DNA of 64,000 nucleotides from Glandiceps talaboti (Eukaryota; Hemichordata; Enteropneusta; Spengelidae). The notes under the pieces were generated by a model. It saw only the letters and a list, made by a program, of their open reading frames with translations, was not told the origin of the DNA and did no database searches. The position numbers and the translations under genes are program-made. The stretch is taken from assembly GCF_964340395.1 (NCBI RefSeq), contig NC_135549.1, positions 18,182,342 to 18,246,341 of the forward strand, in the 5' to 3' direction. Within the stretch, counting starts at the first letter, position 1. Each line of letters starts with the position of its first letter. This document shows positions 17,401-27,073 of the stretch, in pieces.

Positions 17401-20400
17401 GTGGCCACTGGATCTCTTGGACAAGGTCTGAGTGTTTCCTGTGGTATGGCTTATATAGGCAAATACTTCGACAAAGCTGAGTAAGTCACAGAGACAACCC
17501 ATCAAGGCAGAATAATATTACTACTCTGGCAATTGAAGTTTCGGTGTACTAAGACACAAAGTGAAACTATTATTTCGACATGTTGATGTAAGCTAAAGAA
17601 TGGACGTTGGGTGGAGTTTTTGATGACTTCCATCTATGTGCCCTCTAATAACAGCCAAATTTTGTTTTTGTGATAAAAACTGGCATTTCTTGTGCGTCTC
17701 TTCATAGTAAGAGATCGGGGAACACCAAAATTTGGTGTGTCACTAGAAATTGTGTACATCAGTGGCATGTCAAATTGGCTTAGTTAGAGGGCATGATATT
17801 CCAGTGTTTACACTATCTTGATTACAGGGTGATTAGATCCAAACAAACATAGGAACTGCTTTCACCGACTTGTCTGTATAATCTGTCAATACAAACAACA
17901 ATAGTTTTAATATGTGTCTGTCTTGGTAAGCTGATACCTCAATTGCCAGAGTAGTAGTAGAATTGAGAATTAATAAGTACAGTAAGAAGTAAATGATGTC
18001 TAGATAAATATAGTTTGTCAGTAGTTCCATGTTCCTTATCTTTGAAAACGAAGGTTGCTGTTATCTAAGTAACAATGTATCAGCTGATGTATGTGACTAC
18101 AAATGAATAAGTACATGTATTATATACTTGTTGGTGTCACATCAGATAATTTATGCAGTACTTAAAAGTTGGTCTCCAGGATTTGTCATCAGCTGGCTTT
18201 CTTCACCCTCGCCCACCCCTGTTTAACACCCCACCCCTTATGTCAACCAAATATTCATTGACAATCAATTGTCTGTGAAAACCATTGTAGAACTATATAT
18301 GTATGACATGATTAAGATTGTGGTTATAAATATACATTGCTGCAATATTGAGACCATATTGGTCAATATGTGCCATCATAAATCTGTCAATGAAATGTAT
18401 TTTGAAAACATGTCACTTTCCTTACGAAATTTAATAGCTGTACAATTACTTTGCATGATCCCTTCAAAAGTCCAAGTGATTTGTAACTGAATATTTCAAC
18501 CACAACTTGCTTAAATATTATACTTGAACGTAGGAAAGTAGAGAGTCGACAGATTTGATATTAAAACAACCTGACACTTCAAAATGAGATGATGCAATGA
18601 TAATGATAACGATTGGCTGACAATACAGATGGTTAGGTTGCTGTCAGCCAATGAACTTTGTGATTTTGAATAAATGTTATTGGTTGATAACTTGCAGTTA
18701 CCGTGTCTACTGTCTGATTGGTGATGGAGAGAGTGCTGAAGGGTCCGTCTGGGAAGCCATGAACTTTGCCAGTCATTACAAACTTGACAACCTGGTAGCC
18801 ATCTTTGATGTAAATCGTCTTGGTCAGAGCGATCCAGCGCTCCTAGAACATGACATGGAGACCTATCGTAAACGTACAGAGGCCTTTGGGTAGGTGTCAA
18901 TCTTTTGTCTGGTTTGGGTAGATGTTCATCTCTGTCTGGTTAAAAGCAAGTGAGAATTTGCAGTGTGTAACGTTTTACATTTCAAAATAAATCATAGAAA
19001 CTGCTATATGAAAACTAATGTCCCATTGTTGTTGTTTCACTGTGACTTGAAGTTGTATACCAAAGAGTTACGAGAATACATTGGGAATTTTATCATGCTT
19101 ATCAGATTTTCATAGAAACAATTTATCATTTAATGGAATGAGTTGAATTTGTATATATGTCGCCACTTATATGCACATACTACCATCACCTTTCAAGGGT
19201 CTTTGTGTGTAAGCACATTTTCATAGTCTTCTTTGTTTGACATCACACTAGCTGGAACACATATGTGGTTGATGGTCATGATGTTGAAACTCTCTGCAAA
19301 ACATTTCATGATGCCACCACAGTGACTGGAAGACCAACATGTGTATTGGCCAAGACATTCAAAGGAAAAGGAATTCCAGGTAAAAAATATGTTTGATTAG
19401 TGGGATAGGGTTTTTCAAAACAAATTGTGTGGTTTGAAATTTAGTATAACTGTCATTGAAAGAAATGCCTACAATAGCTGTGTTGCTATTATACTGTTTA
19501 CTGTCTAGGTTCTTAACAATCTGATTAAAATCTGATGTAGTGTACATGTTGTGATTTCTTTTTGGCTGTTACGTTTACTGTCGTTTGCTCTTTTTTGAGT
19601 GCTCGTTACATACATAACCAGAATCTGTCTAACAATATAATACTCTGAAGTACTGTACCTGTATGTTTTGGTGCATTACACATTGACATTGGTTGCATGA
19701 ATTCACTGAACACTCTCATGTGAACCTTTGGTATTGTTTCAAATGTATGTAATGAGCACTCACAAAAGAACAAACGAAAGTAAATGTAACAGCTGATAAG
19801 GAATCGCTATGTATACACCACTTCAGATTTTTAATCAGATTGGGTCCTTAAATAGCATATTTTACATTGTGTTCAACATATGTTATACAGATAGTCCACC
19901 AACTTTCTACAGATACTGTACCTGTGATTTTGATTAAACCGTGTGATTAATCACTGGATTTATAAAATTTAAAGAGGGTTTACATTTTTTTGTATCAATC
20001 AATATTTTTAGTCATTTTATTACAATATATGTGGGAAATATTCAAGTTCATAATTTTATATTTTCATGCTGTAAACAATTTTCGAGGGGCTTTTTAAATT
20101 TTCCATATTAAATTGGTAAGGCATCCTACTGTGTATTGAATGAAACTTGTACTGTTCCTGTTGTCTTGCATGGCAAAAGCTGTTCAATTCAGATATTTAT
20201 TTTGAAGGAAAAAAAAAAACAATGGCTGATTTCTTCAAATCTTTAAACATATTAACAGAAATCAGCTAATATGGTACTCCCAATGACTTTGTGTCTGCTA
20301 CAAATTTAAAAAGTTCATTCCAGAAAGATTTGATGTTAGAAGTTCTTTCCTTCTCATAGGTGTTGAGGATCTGATGGGATGGCATGGCAAGCCATTGGGT

Positions 20401-23400
20401 GGCAAGGCTGAGGAAGCCATTGCAGCAATACAGAGTCGGATTGAGTCTACCAATGGCCATGGTCTGTGTCCATCCTTACCAGAAAAGGAAGTTCCACCCA
20501 TCGACATGTCAGTCAAATTGTGTGAACCACCAACCTATGACAAGGATGCTAAGGTAAGCTACAATTGTGTTGATATTCTCCTTCTTTACAAGCAACTCAG
20601 GAGTTTTCACACTGATAATTGTATTATGAAAATTCACTCTAAATTCGCAAATTCAGTGTCTCAGGGGTATAGAATGGGCGAGAGTTTCAACGAATACAGA
20701 GCTTTGTTTTGTTATTAAAACACGGAGATTTCGAGTACAATATTGTCATAGTTTGATCAATGCCATGCATTCCTGTGGTGTTATGCCCATGTCTATCGGA
20801 GTGACTGAAGTTATTCATGCATTTCTTCAAATAACATGGAAAATATTTTAAATTACTTCCCATACTAGTTATTAAACCCACTCCTCTCAGAACACAAACT
20901 ATATGCGAATGTAAAAATTGTTACCTTTTGAGCATCCTATAGTGAGACGTGATTGGAGGTCACCATGGTAAATACATCATCATTTTGTCAGGTGTCGTGA
21001 TATCTTGAATTTCGTAGTCGAACATATAGTTTCTAGTATCACAAATACAGAGAAATTATTTCCTAGCAGCTGTTTTGTTAATGCAGCTACTGATAATCGG
21101 ATCGTAGCCAAGATTTCTGACCTAGCGTTGAATTATTTATAGTTGAGTTGATTTAGGTCAAAATCTGTAAGAGTTCCATTTCCAAATCACTAGTCTGAGT
21201 GAAATTTAGTTTTTCAAGAATGCCATCAACCATGGTGTATTGTTACGTTTGTACTAAAATATACCATAAATGTCCTGTTTACTCCCAGTAATTGTTCAGG
21301 TGCACGTTGCATTTTTCGACAGAAAGAATGGCCAACACAAAACAGAATTTGGAACAAAGATATCCTTGCTAGAACTTTCAACATAGTTCATGCACAATTT
21401 ACATCACAATTTACTCATTTGCATCTGATTTACATATCTGATACAAAGACTTCCTGAATCTTTAACCCTCTCCTTCAGGTTGCCACACGTGTTGCTTATG
21501 GTACAGCACTAGTCAAGCTGGGCAAAAACAATGAACGTGTCATAGCTCTGGATGGTGATACCAAAAATTCCACCTTCTCCGAAACATACAAGAAAGCTTT
21601 CCCTGACCGATACATTGAGTGTTACATTGCTGAACAGAATCTGGTCGGAATTGCCATCGGTGCAGCATGCAGAAACCGTACCATTGCATTCGCCAGTACC
21701 TTTGCTTGCTTTTTGTCCAGAGCGTATGATCAAATTCGTATGGGTGCTATCTCACAGACCAATGTCAACTTATGTGGTTCCCATTGTGGTATTTCTATTG
21801 GTAAGTATGCACAACGTTTCGGATAGTTTGGAGTTAAAGTTAGGTTAGGAATCAGAGTCTGGTATGTATTCTTGATATGATTCGACCATGATTGGTCACT
21901 AGCTACACATGTCCAATTTCACAAATTTCAAGACGTAATTTCTGACAGTCAAGACCAAATATATTACGCCTGTTCATAATAAGTTGGGTTGTTGGTGACC
22001 GAGTGGTTAAACCATTTGCCTCTTACCACGACGGTCGGGGGTTTGAACCCATACAGGGTTTGATTAAATTTACCACGCAGTAAGTAAGAAGAGTGTCGTT
22101 CAGTTTGACTCTACCAAACAACGCAGGTTTTCCACGGGTACTCTGGTTTCCTCCTGCATTAACACTGAACCCATGATGGATGGCCCTCATTGGACTTCTT
22201 GGGAGACAAGTGTTTATATACTTAAAGAACTATCCAGTTATAGCTAGTGCAAGTCTTTAAAATGAAATTGTTGAGTTATACAAATATACCTATACTCGTA
22301 TATTACAGTGTTGTTGGTATTGTAGAATATATTTAAAAGAAATCGTGTGTTGAATGTGACAAGTTGTTTACTGTGAAAGTAAATTTAGCATACACACATT
22401 TTGTCTCGTACTAAAGTAAGCTTATGTACACATGATATAACGAAAAAATTGACGTAAAGATTTGACTGCAACACAATGCAGTCATATTTGTTCAGAATAT
22501 TTATATTTAATGTTTTGTTTGATTCAGGTGAGGATGGTCCATCTCAGATGGCATTGGAAGACATTGCCATGTTCCGTGCTATTCCCACAGCAACCGTGTT
22601 CTACCCCAGCGATGCAGTATCTGCAGAGAGGGCCATTGAAATTGCTGCCAATACAACTGGCATTTGTTTTATCCGTACAAGTCGTCCAGCCACAGCAATC
22701 CTTTATAGTAGTGATGAGCCATTCTGTGCTGGCAAAGCTAAGGTTAGAACAGCAACACGCTTTAAACTTGTTTTGGTTTTTCGGGAGTTTTTTGGCCAAA
22801 TTTTCTCTCACCTGTCCCAAAAATGTTTGTGATATTTTGATTGCATTATAAGAAATGGAAGTAAACTGAGCTAGGAAGAGGGCTTCACATTCATTAGCAA
22901 TCTGATTAAAATCTGATGTTGTGAAAGTGGCTAAATGCTTTATTTACCTCTATTTCCATCATTTTGTGTCATTTGTTTTTAACCGAGTATTTGCCACATG
23001 GGAAGGTAGCGATCACTCAGAACAAAAACAAAACGACACAAAAATGACAGAGGTGAATAAAGCAATTAGCCGCTTGGACCTCATGACATTTTAATCAGAT
23101 TGATACTTTACTAGGTGAGTTTGAATTGAAAATGAAGAATTATGCCGGGGTTGAAAATAAAAAAATATGACGTCCATTTTGTAGACTCTGTTCTGGAAAT
23201 ATCCTGAAAAGACAGTATATAGTGTTACATCTACATGTAAATATAGGACTATTGGGTGGGAAAAAAATTCAAATGGGAAATGAAAGTATCGGCTGATCAC
23301 TTTCAATGAGATTCATACTTCTGTATCTGATCTCAACCATAACCCGAAGTTATAATCTGATTTTGATACAAAATATGAAAGCTGGAATACTACGAACATT

Positions 23401-24903
23401 ATTCTACAGAAACACCATGTTTTAAATTGTAACTTTTGTCTGTTTTAATTACATCATACTAGGTTGTACACAGTCCTGACAACGCCAAGGTAACAGTTGT
23501 TGGTGCCGGAATCACCATGTTTTAAATTGTAACTTTTGTCTGTTTTTAATTACATCATACAGGTTGTACACAGTCCTGACAACGCCAAGGTAACAGTTGT
23601 TGGTGCCGGAATCACCCTACACGAGGCTTTGGCAGCAGCTAAGGAACTAGAAAAAGATGGCATCAACATTCGTGTTGTAGATCCATTCACCATTAAACCA
23701 TTGGATGTAGAGACTCTGGCAACCAGTGCAAGTCAGACTGGTGGTAAAGTACTCACTGTAGAGGACCATTACCCAGAAGGTAAGATATAAAGGACAGATT
23801 AGACTGTACATGTCTGATAACATGTCACATCTTGCAGTGATTTTCTAGTCTAGTCTTCCATAGGGTGGCCATACATGTAATTCTATGTTTGTCATGACCC
23901 GACCAACCCTATTTTCTTAAATCTGGCAAAATAATAAACAAAAATTCACATCCTGCAGCCTCCATAGCAGAATTAGAAAAGAATCACAATGTCATTGATT
24001 ATACAATGGCTACCCCCACCAACTATATCCGAGTGAAAATTATCACTATTGCTGAAATTGGAAACTTTGATAAAACAAATAGTTCAAAGTTTCCTTCTGT
24101 TACGATTTTTTTGATGAAAGTATCACCAACTTGTACATATATACACTTACTTTTTTGATGTTTTTTTTAAAAATCATTTTTAACACACTTATCATTTTTA
24201 AAGGAGTTACGATAAGAAACATGGAATCAAGTACATGTGCCCTTATTTTTTTTCTAAAATAGAGTATTTCAGGGCAGTATTAATCAAAGTGAAGAATGTC
24301 CTCTAACCATACTAGTATTCCCTCAAATCACCCCATTGTACAAAACATGATCACATTCAAGCGATTACTAATGGGATAACTTTTCTAAGACTAGCATACG
24401 TTTAATGTAAGCTAATGTCATACATCAAATATGACTAAACAAGATAACAAAATGGCCTCTGTGTCATCTTATTTCATTAGAGAAAGTAATTTTCAGTGCA
24501 GTGAGAGCAATTTCAATTTTTTTTTTTGCTCATGTCAATAAGAATGTTCATATTCTTGATTGACAACTGCATTCAAAAGTGTAAAACCACAGAATGGTAC
24601 AATTACTTAATTTGATTTGTACAAAATACGTGATTTCTCAGTCTTGCTTTAGATTTCATGAAACTGTTATTTATATACGTAAATGCTTGTCGCAATCATG
24701 GTTTGATGAATATGTTTTGAACTTTCTCAGGTGGTATTGGAGAAGCTGTTGCCGGTGCCCTGTCTACCTTCCCCAACATCACTGTGCGTCGTCTAGCCGT
24801 CAACGGTGTACCACGTAGCGGCAAATGTAACGAGCTCCTCGACATGTTTAACATCAGCCACAAGGCCATCATCAAATCTGTCAAAGAAATGGTGAAAGCC
24901 TAG
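7669..24903 (+). CDS. TKT: transketolase, complete gene with alternative first exons
   Basis: Thiamine-diphosphate enzyme of the non-oxidative pentose phosphate pathway, moving two-carbon ketol units between sugar phosphates in the cytosol. Coding exons: 7669-7775 (1a) or 11350-11447 (1b), then 14918-15035, 16645-16758, 17383-17480, 18698-18889, 19252-19379, 20360-20553, 21479-21800, 22528-22742, 23563-23779 and 24731-24903. All junctions are GT-AG and phases agree. Form a is 625 residues and form b 622, the normal size for animal TKT. Visible motifs, numbered in form a: the substrate histidine in [25 protein letters not shown], the cofactor motif GDG (154-156) ending in DVNRLGQ, WHGKP, the catalytic glutamate in ECYIAEQN (about 369), [15 protein letters not shown] and FIRTSRP. 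Every key residue looks intact. The gene converges on the transporter gene downstream. Confidence 0.97.
8454..8494. repeat. (TTG)n microsatellite
   Basis: About 13 copies of TTG in the intron after TKT exon 1a. Confidence 0.95.
9107..9452. mobile_element. PIF/Harbinger-like MITE, copy A
   Basis: One of three copies of the same 330-345 bp sequence in the window (with 33099-33440 and 47518-47850). It starts TAA|GGC and shares the internal core CATGATTGGCTCTGCAG and GACTGCATGGGCTGGACAAA. No transposase is encoded, so it is non-autonomous. The ends are more decayed than in copy B. It lies between the two TKT first exons. Confidence 0.8.
10024..10070. repeat. 17 bp inverted repeat
   Basis: AGTTCTAGACTCTGAGC and GCTCAGAGTTCAGAACT are inverted complements with two mismatches, around a 13-base AT-rich loop. 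It lies upstream of TKT exon 1b and could be a small foldback element or a structured regulatory site. Confidence 0.65.
10184..10745. repeat. two diverged copies of a GGTTCCC repeat family
   Basis: The segments 10184-10330 and 10597-10745 share GGTAAAATCTAYC, AGTTCCC, TTTACCARGGTTCCC and a final AGACACTG. Weaker relatives occur near 15505-15640, 33805-33900 and, inverted, 55990-56100. I see no terminal structure, so the class is unknown. Confidence 0.55.
11350..11447 (+). CDS. TKT: TKT alternative first coding exon, form 1b
   Basis: A second ATG exon, ending in the same phase (GG|gtaagg) and resembling 1a: [20 protein letters not shown], then [12 protein letters not shown]. It lacks the YHRP segment and is three codons shorter. 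A at -3 and G at +4 give a strong start context. It lies 3.6 kb downstream of 1a and 3.5 kb before exon 2, so its use needs its own promoter or a skipped 1a. Confidence 0.88.
11448..13430. other. TKT intron segment without recognised features
   Basis: Intronic sequence between exon 1b and the inverted repeat at 13431. Short open frames at 12021-12327 have no recognisable domain and no supporting splice structure. I see nothing else here. Confidence 0.6.
13431..13479. repeat. perfect 16 bp inverted repeat
   Basis: ATATTGCAATGTCATT at 13431-13446 and its exact complement at 13464-13479 enclose a 17-base AT-rich loop. It directly abuts the hAT-like element that starts at 13481. Confidence 0.8.
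13481..14743. mobile_element. hAT-like non-autonomous element, 1.26 kb
   Basis: Bounded by CAGGGTTCGTAC on the left and its complement GTACGAACCCTG on the right. Both sides are flanked by AATATA (13475-13480 and 14744-14749), a probable target duplication. Repeats of CCTGGAAAACCCTGGAAA lie just inside both ends. No transposase is visible. The CAGGG terminus fits the hAT superfamily, although hAT duplications are usually 8 bp, so the class is an inference. A 37-base poly(G) run lies inside. Confidence 0.72.
14455..14491. repeat. poly(G) tract, 37 bases
   Basis: An uninterrupted run of 37 G inside the hAT-like element. A run this long could form quadruplex structure on the + strand and is also prone to sequencing and assembly length errors. 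Confidence 0.9.
14813..14856. repeat. (TTTTG)n microsatellite
   Basis: About eight copies of TTTTG, 62 bases before TKT exon 2. Its T-richness may add to the pyrimidine tract of that acceptor. Confidence 0.95.
14918..15035 (+). CDS. TKT: TKT exon 2
   Basis: Completes the split glycine codon to give [20 protein letters not shown], containing the N-terminal substrate-binding histidine, and ends in NDRFILSK in phase 0. It fits either first exon. Confidence 0.95.
15036..16644. other. TKT intron 2
   Basis: Intron of 1.6 kb holding C-runs at about 15320 and 15606-15619 and a weak relative of the GGTTCCC repeat near 15505-15640. No exon or RNA gene is seen. Confidence 0.6.
16645..16758 (+). CDS. 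TKT: TKT exon 3
   Basis: Thirty-eight codons starting [15 protein letters not shown], with the second active-site histidine, and ending DLEGHPTP. Phase 0 at both ends. An ATTGG-rich minisatellite begins only ten bases past its donor. Confidence 0.95.
16769..17083. repeat. intronic minisatellite with ATTGG motifs
   Basis: Dimeric tandem repeat of about 83 bp, roughly four copies. Each half carries CAATCAGATGTAACA followed by TTCTTATTGG, one half continuing CCATAATATAAGTA and the other TTGCAAGTG. It starts ten bases past the donor of TKT exon 3. ATTGG is the reverse of the CCAAT box. Confidence 0.9.
17383..17480 (+). CDS. TKT: TKT exon 4
   Basis: Encodes [19 protein letters not shown] and [20 protein letters not shown] is the conserved loop that contacts the pyrophosphate of thiamine diphosphate. 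Ends in phase 2. Confidence 0.95.
17517..17958. mobile_element. MITE with nested inverted repeat, TKT intron 4
   Basis: Outer ends TACTACTCTGGCAATTGA (about 17519) and TCAATTGCCAGAGTAGTAGT (about 17939) are inverted, with weaker pairing running some 60 bases inward. Inside, 17639-17793 is bounded by a second pair, TGCCCTCTAAT and TTAGAGGGCA, with inward pairing through CCAAATTT/CAAATTGG. This is either one foldback element with two pairing blocks or one MITE inserted in another. Confidence 0.75.
18698..18889 (+). CDS. TKT: TKT exon 5, thiamine diphosphate motif
   Basis: Carries the whole cofactor motif: [14 protein letters not shown], then [15 protein letters not shown]. The GDG aspartate and the downstream asparagine bind the divalent metal. 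Ends in phase 2 at EAFG. Confidence 0.96.
19252..19379 (+). CDS. TKT: TKT exon 6
   Basis: Encodes [20 protein letters not shown] and then [13 protein letters not shown], the conserved strand and loop closing the cofactor domain. Ends in phase 1. Confidence 0.94.
19517..19842. mobile_element. MITE of the CAATCTGATT family, copy 1
   Basis: The left end CAATCTGATTAAAATCTGA and right end TCAGATTTTTAATCAGATTG are inverted over about 40 bases. The flanks are GGTTCTTAA (19508-19516) and GGTCCTTAA (19843-19851), a 9-bp target duplication with one mismatch. Nine bp plus long terminal repeats suggests a Mutator-like origin. It lies in TKT intron 6. Confidence 0.82.
20360..20553 (+). CDS. TKT: TKT exon 7, interdomain linker
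   Basis: Begins [20 protein letters not shown] with the active-site histidine in WHGKP, then a less conserved linker to the pyrimidine-binding domain, ending YDKDAK in phase 0. Confidence 0.94.
21479..21800 (+). CDS. TKT: TKT exon 8, catalytic glutamate
   Basis: The largest exon. It encodes [42 protein letters not shown] with the catalytic glutamate (about residue 369), [18 protein letters not shown] and [12 protein letters not shown]. This is the core of the pyrimidine-binding domain. Confidence 0.96.
21985..22240 (+). mobile_element. tRNA-derived SINE
   Basis: The head has an A-box-like GGTGACCGAGTGGTTAA and a B box GGGTTTGAACCC, as in a tRNA of the Leu/Ser type. A body follows with GCAGGTTTTCCACGGGTAC and CTGGTTTCCTCCTGCATTAA, like the conserved central domain seen in SINEs of many marine invertebrates (family recall, not searched). 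It lies in TKT intron 8. It is not a working tRNA gene: no acceptor stem closes. Confidence 0.8.
22528..22742 (+). CDS. TKT: TKT exon 9
   Basis: Encodes [32 protein letters not shown] and CFIRTSRP. The aspartate of EDGPSQ and the arginine of FIRTSRP are substrate-binding positions in known transketolases. Ends AGKAK in phase 0. Confidence 0.95.
22898..23102. mobile_element. MITE of the CAATCTGATT family, copy 2
   Basis: A foldback element of 205 bp whose arms pair over roughly 75 bases: the left end CAATCTGATTAAAAT and right end ATTTTAATCAGATTG are exact complements, and TTTATTTACCTCT pairs with AGGTGAATAAA further in. It shares its ends with the element at 19517 but has a different interior. 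The target duplication is not clear. It lies in TKT intron 9. Confidence 0.85.
23413..23612 (+). repeat. 100 bp tandem duplication across the TKT exon 10 acceptor
   Basis: The segments 23413-23512 and 23513-23612 are almost identical, differing by a one-base T indel and a CTAGG/CAGG change at the acceptor. Each contains intron end, acceptor and the first exonic bases of exon 10. Read through, the upstream copy meets TAA soon after GITMF. Confidence 0.95.
23563..23779 (+). CDS. TKT: TKT exon 10, C-terminal domain
   Basis: Encodes [20 protein letters not shown], then [10 protein letters not shown] and [11 protein letters not shown] of the C-terminal Rossmann-like domain. Its first 54 bases and acceptor are also present in an upstream tandem copy (23413-23512). 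The copy at 23563 is the functional one, because only it continues into the rest of the domain. Confidence 0.94.
24731..24903 (+). CDS. TKT: TKT terminal exon 11
   Basis: Encodes [39 protein letters not shown] and ends KEMVKA before TAG at 24901-24903. VPRSGK is the conserved C-terminal motif of animal transketolases. Confidence 0.95.
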
Positions 24904-25180
24904 AAGCAAACAAAACCTCACAATAAGAACTTGTAGCATATCAGTTCTGTCTGTCTTATAGTCACAGCAAGTTAGACTTTCACCTAGTGTAAAAACAAAT
25001 AGGGTCGTTTGGATGTGTAGGATATGTTATATTGCTGTCACTACAAAAAAAGCTAAGAATACATACATTACATAGGAACTAGGAACATATACAAAAAATT
25101 TATTCGTAGTTTGATCCTTTACTACATAGAAAAACTAGTGAGTTCTGGTTAAAAAATGTATTAAGAGGGAAGAGGGTTAA

Positions 25181-25186
25181 AATAAA
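25181..25186 (+). promoter_or_regulatory. candidate polyadenylation signal, TKT
   Basis: First AATAAA after the TKT stop, 278 bases downstream. Others occur at 25490, 25513 and 26039, so the true 3' end cannot be chosen from sequence alone. Confidence 0.3.
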
Positions 25187-25794
25187 ATTAAAAATATACA
25201 CCACAACTATTCTAAATTACTCGGAATTAGCTACATTTAGTTTTGAGGACCTGTTTTATATTACGTGGATGGAGACAACTGCAATAATGAACGTCACGGA
25301 TTTCATACAAACAAAACCATGTATTTTGGATTTCATTGCTTGCACATTACATTTTATGTTCTGTCATGTATTTACAAACCTCACCAAAAAATATTGATTG
25401 ATCTATGCATAGAGTGTGTCAGGTGATGATTGGATATCGACTGTTGACTGAAGACAACAAACCAAGTGATTTGCTTAATTGGTACATGTAATAAAAATGT
25501 GTGACATGAAAAAATAAATCGTCACAACTCGGTGTTTTAACAGCTGTATGCGTGTTATGGCAATCTCTGCTGTTTGAGAAATTCAGTTTTACACTCATGA
25601 ATGCTGTAAGGTGTGATTGAACTTTTGAAAGCAAGATAACAACATTTTCATTTTACAAAACCATTCTGTATTTAGAAGCAGGTGAAAGGCAAAGTACATG
25701 CATGTTTTATGATGCTAAACACTCTAAGTTACCATTTGCTGCCTACATATCTCACCACAGAAGTTCAGCTTCACATATACCATTTCCATATTCT

Positions 25795-26618
25795 GACACT
25801 TGAGGGCAGTATTGTCAACGTGAAGTAATGTTATCTCTTGGTTATAGAGAATAATGTGGTTATACTTGAATATCTTTAGCACACGGGTATAAAATATGAA
25901 TGCACTGTTGCCAGTTACTCTAGAAATGAAACAGTCAGATTTATTTTGGCCATCATGTACATGTACAGAGCATCAGCAAGACATGAAGTCACTTATTACA
26001 TTTAGACTTGACACAGTGTAAATTTCCTGATATAATAGAATAAAACATCTGTTCTTGTAACGATGTTGCCTAGTGTATTGTATTTATAGTTTATATTGGA
26101 TACATATACATGCTTGCAGTGTGACAAATGTGATATAACATTCCATTTGACAGGTACACCCATTGATATTACTGCCTCTGTGTGGGTGGGTACCGGGTGG
26201 GTGCCTATGGGTATATGTATACTGTGTTTATGATGGATGGATATTTATGTAGAACTGTGTATGTACTGATGGGTGTGTGAGGATGAATGTACAAGTTTGG
26301 ATGGTTGTTTATGTAGAGCGCATTAGGAAGAAACAGCTCATCAACGTACACTTTCCCATTTCTTCCTTGTCTGTGTGTAGATGTATGTATGTGTGTGTGT
26401 GTATGTATGTATGTGTGTGTGTGTATGTATGTATGTATGTATATATGTATGTATGTATTTGTATGTATGTATGTAGTATGTATGTGTGTATGCATGTATG
26501 TATGTATGTACGTATGTAAGTATGTATGTGTGTATGTATGTATGTATGTATGTATGTGTGTGCATGTATGTGTGCATGTATGTATGTATGTATGTGTGTG
26601 TATGTATGTATGTGTGTA

Positions 26619-26649
<31 letters not shown>

Positions 26650-27073
26650 ATGTATGTGTGTATGTATGTACAATGTATGTATGTGTGTATGTGTGTATGT
26701 ATGATGTGTATATGATGTTTGTGTGTGTGTGTGTGTATGTATGTATGCATCTATGTACTTTATGTATGTAATCAGTTCTTCATGTTCGTACAATTACAAA
26801 CCCGCATATCGTTTTGTGTGTGTGTACGCTATCAGTGCCTTTATTTTTGTTGTTTTTTGTAATTTTTAACAAGAAACGTGAGATGTAAAAAAAAACCACC
26901 ATGCTGCCTAATTGAAACTCTGTAGTCACTCTGGTTTGGTAGTAAAGATAACTGATGGATTAGATTGACTACAGAATGAAATATATGAAATATTAAAATG
27001 ACAAAAACTGTAACGTGAAAAACAAAGTCGATCGGTTACTAAAAATTTATCATTTATACTGCCCTCAAGTGTC
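25795..27073. mobile_element. possible element bounded by 16 bp perfect inverted ends
   Basis: GACACTTGAGGGCAGT at 25795-25810 and its exact complement at 27058-27073 face each other across 1.28 kb that includes a TATG microsatellite. No transposase is visible and no clear target duplication was found, so the ends could instead be two solitary repeats. Confidence 0.45.
26377..26760. repeat. (TATG)n/(TG)n microsatellite
   Basis: Mixed TATG and TGTG units with interruptions. It is open in several frames on both strands only because the units lack stops. Confidence 0.97.

Noticed and set aside
21985-22060. A working tRNA gene
   Set aside because: A and B boxes are present but no acceptor stem pairs, and a SINE body follows.
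23463-23516. Annotating the upstream duplicate as a regular exon of TKT
   Set aside because: Read through, it hits a stop; use as a 27-nt microexon is only a hypothesis and is listed as a finding.
26205-26793. Histidine/tyrosine/threonine-rich open frames
   Set aside because: Stop-free readings of the TATG microsatellite.
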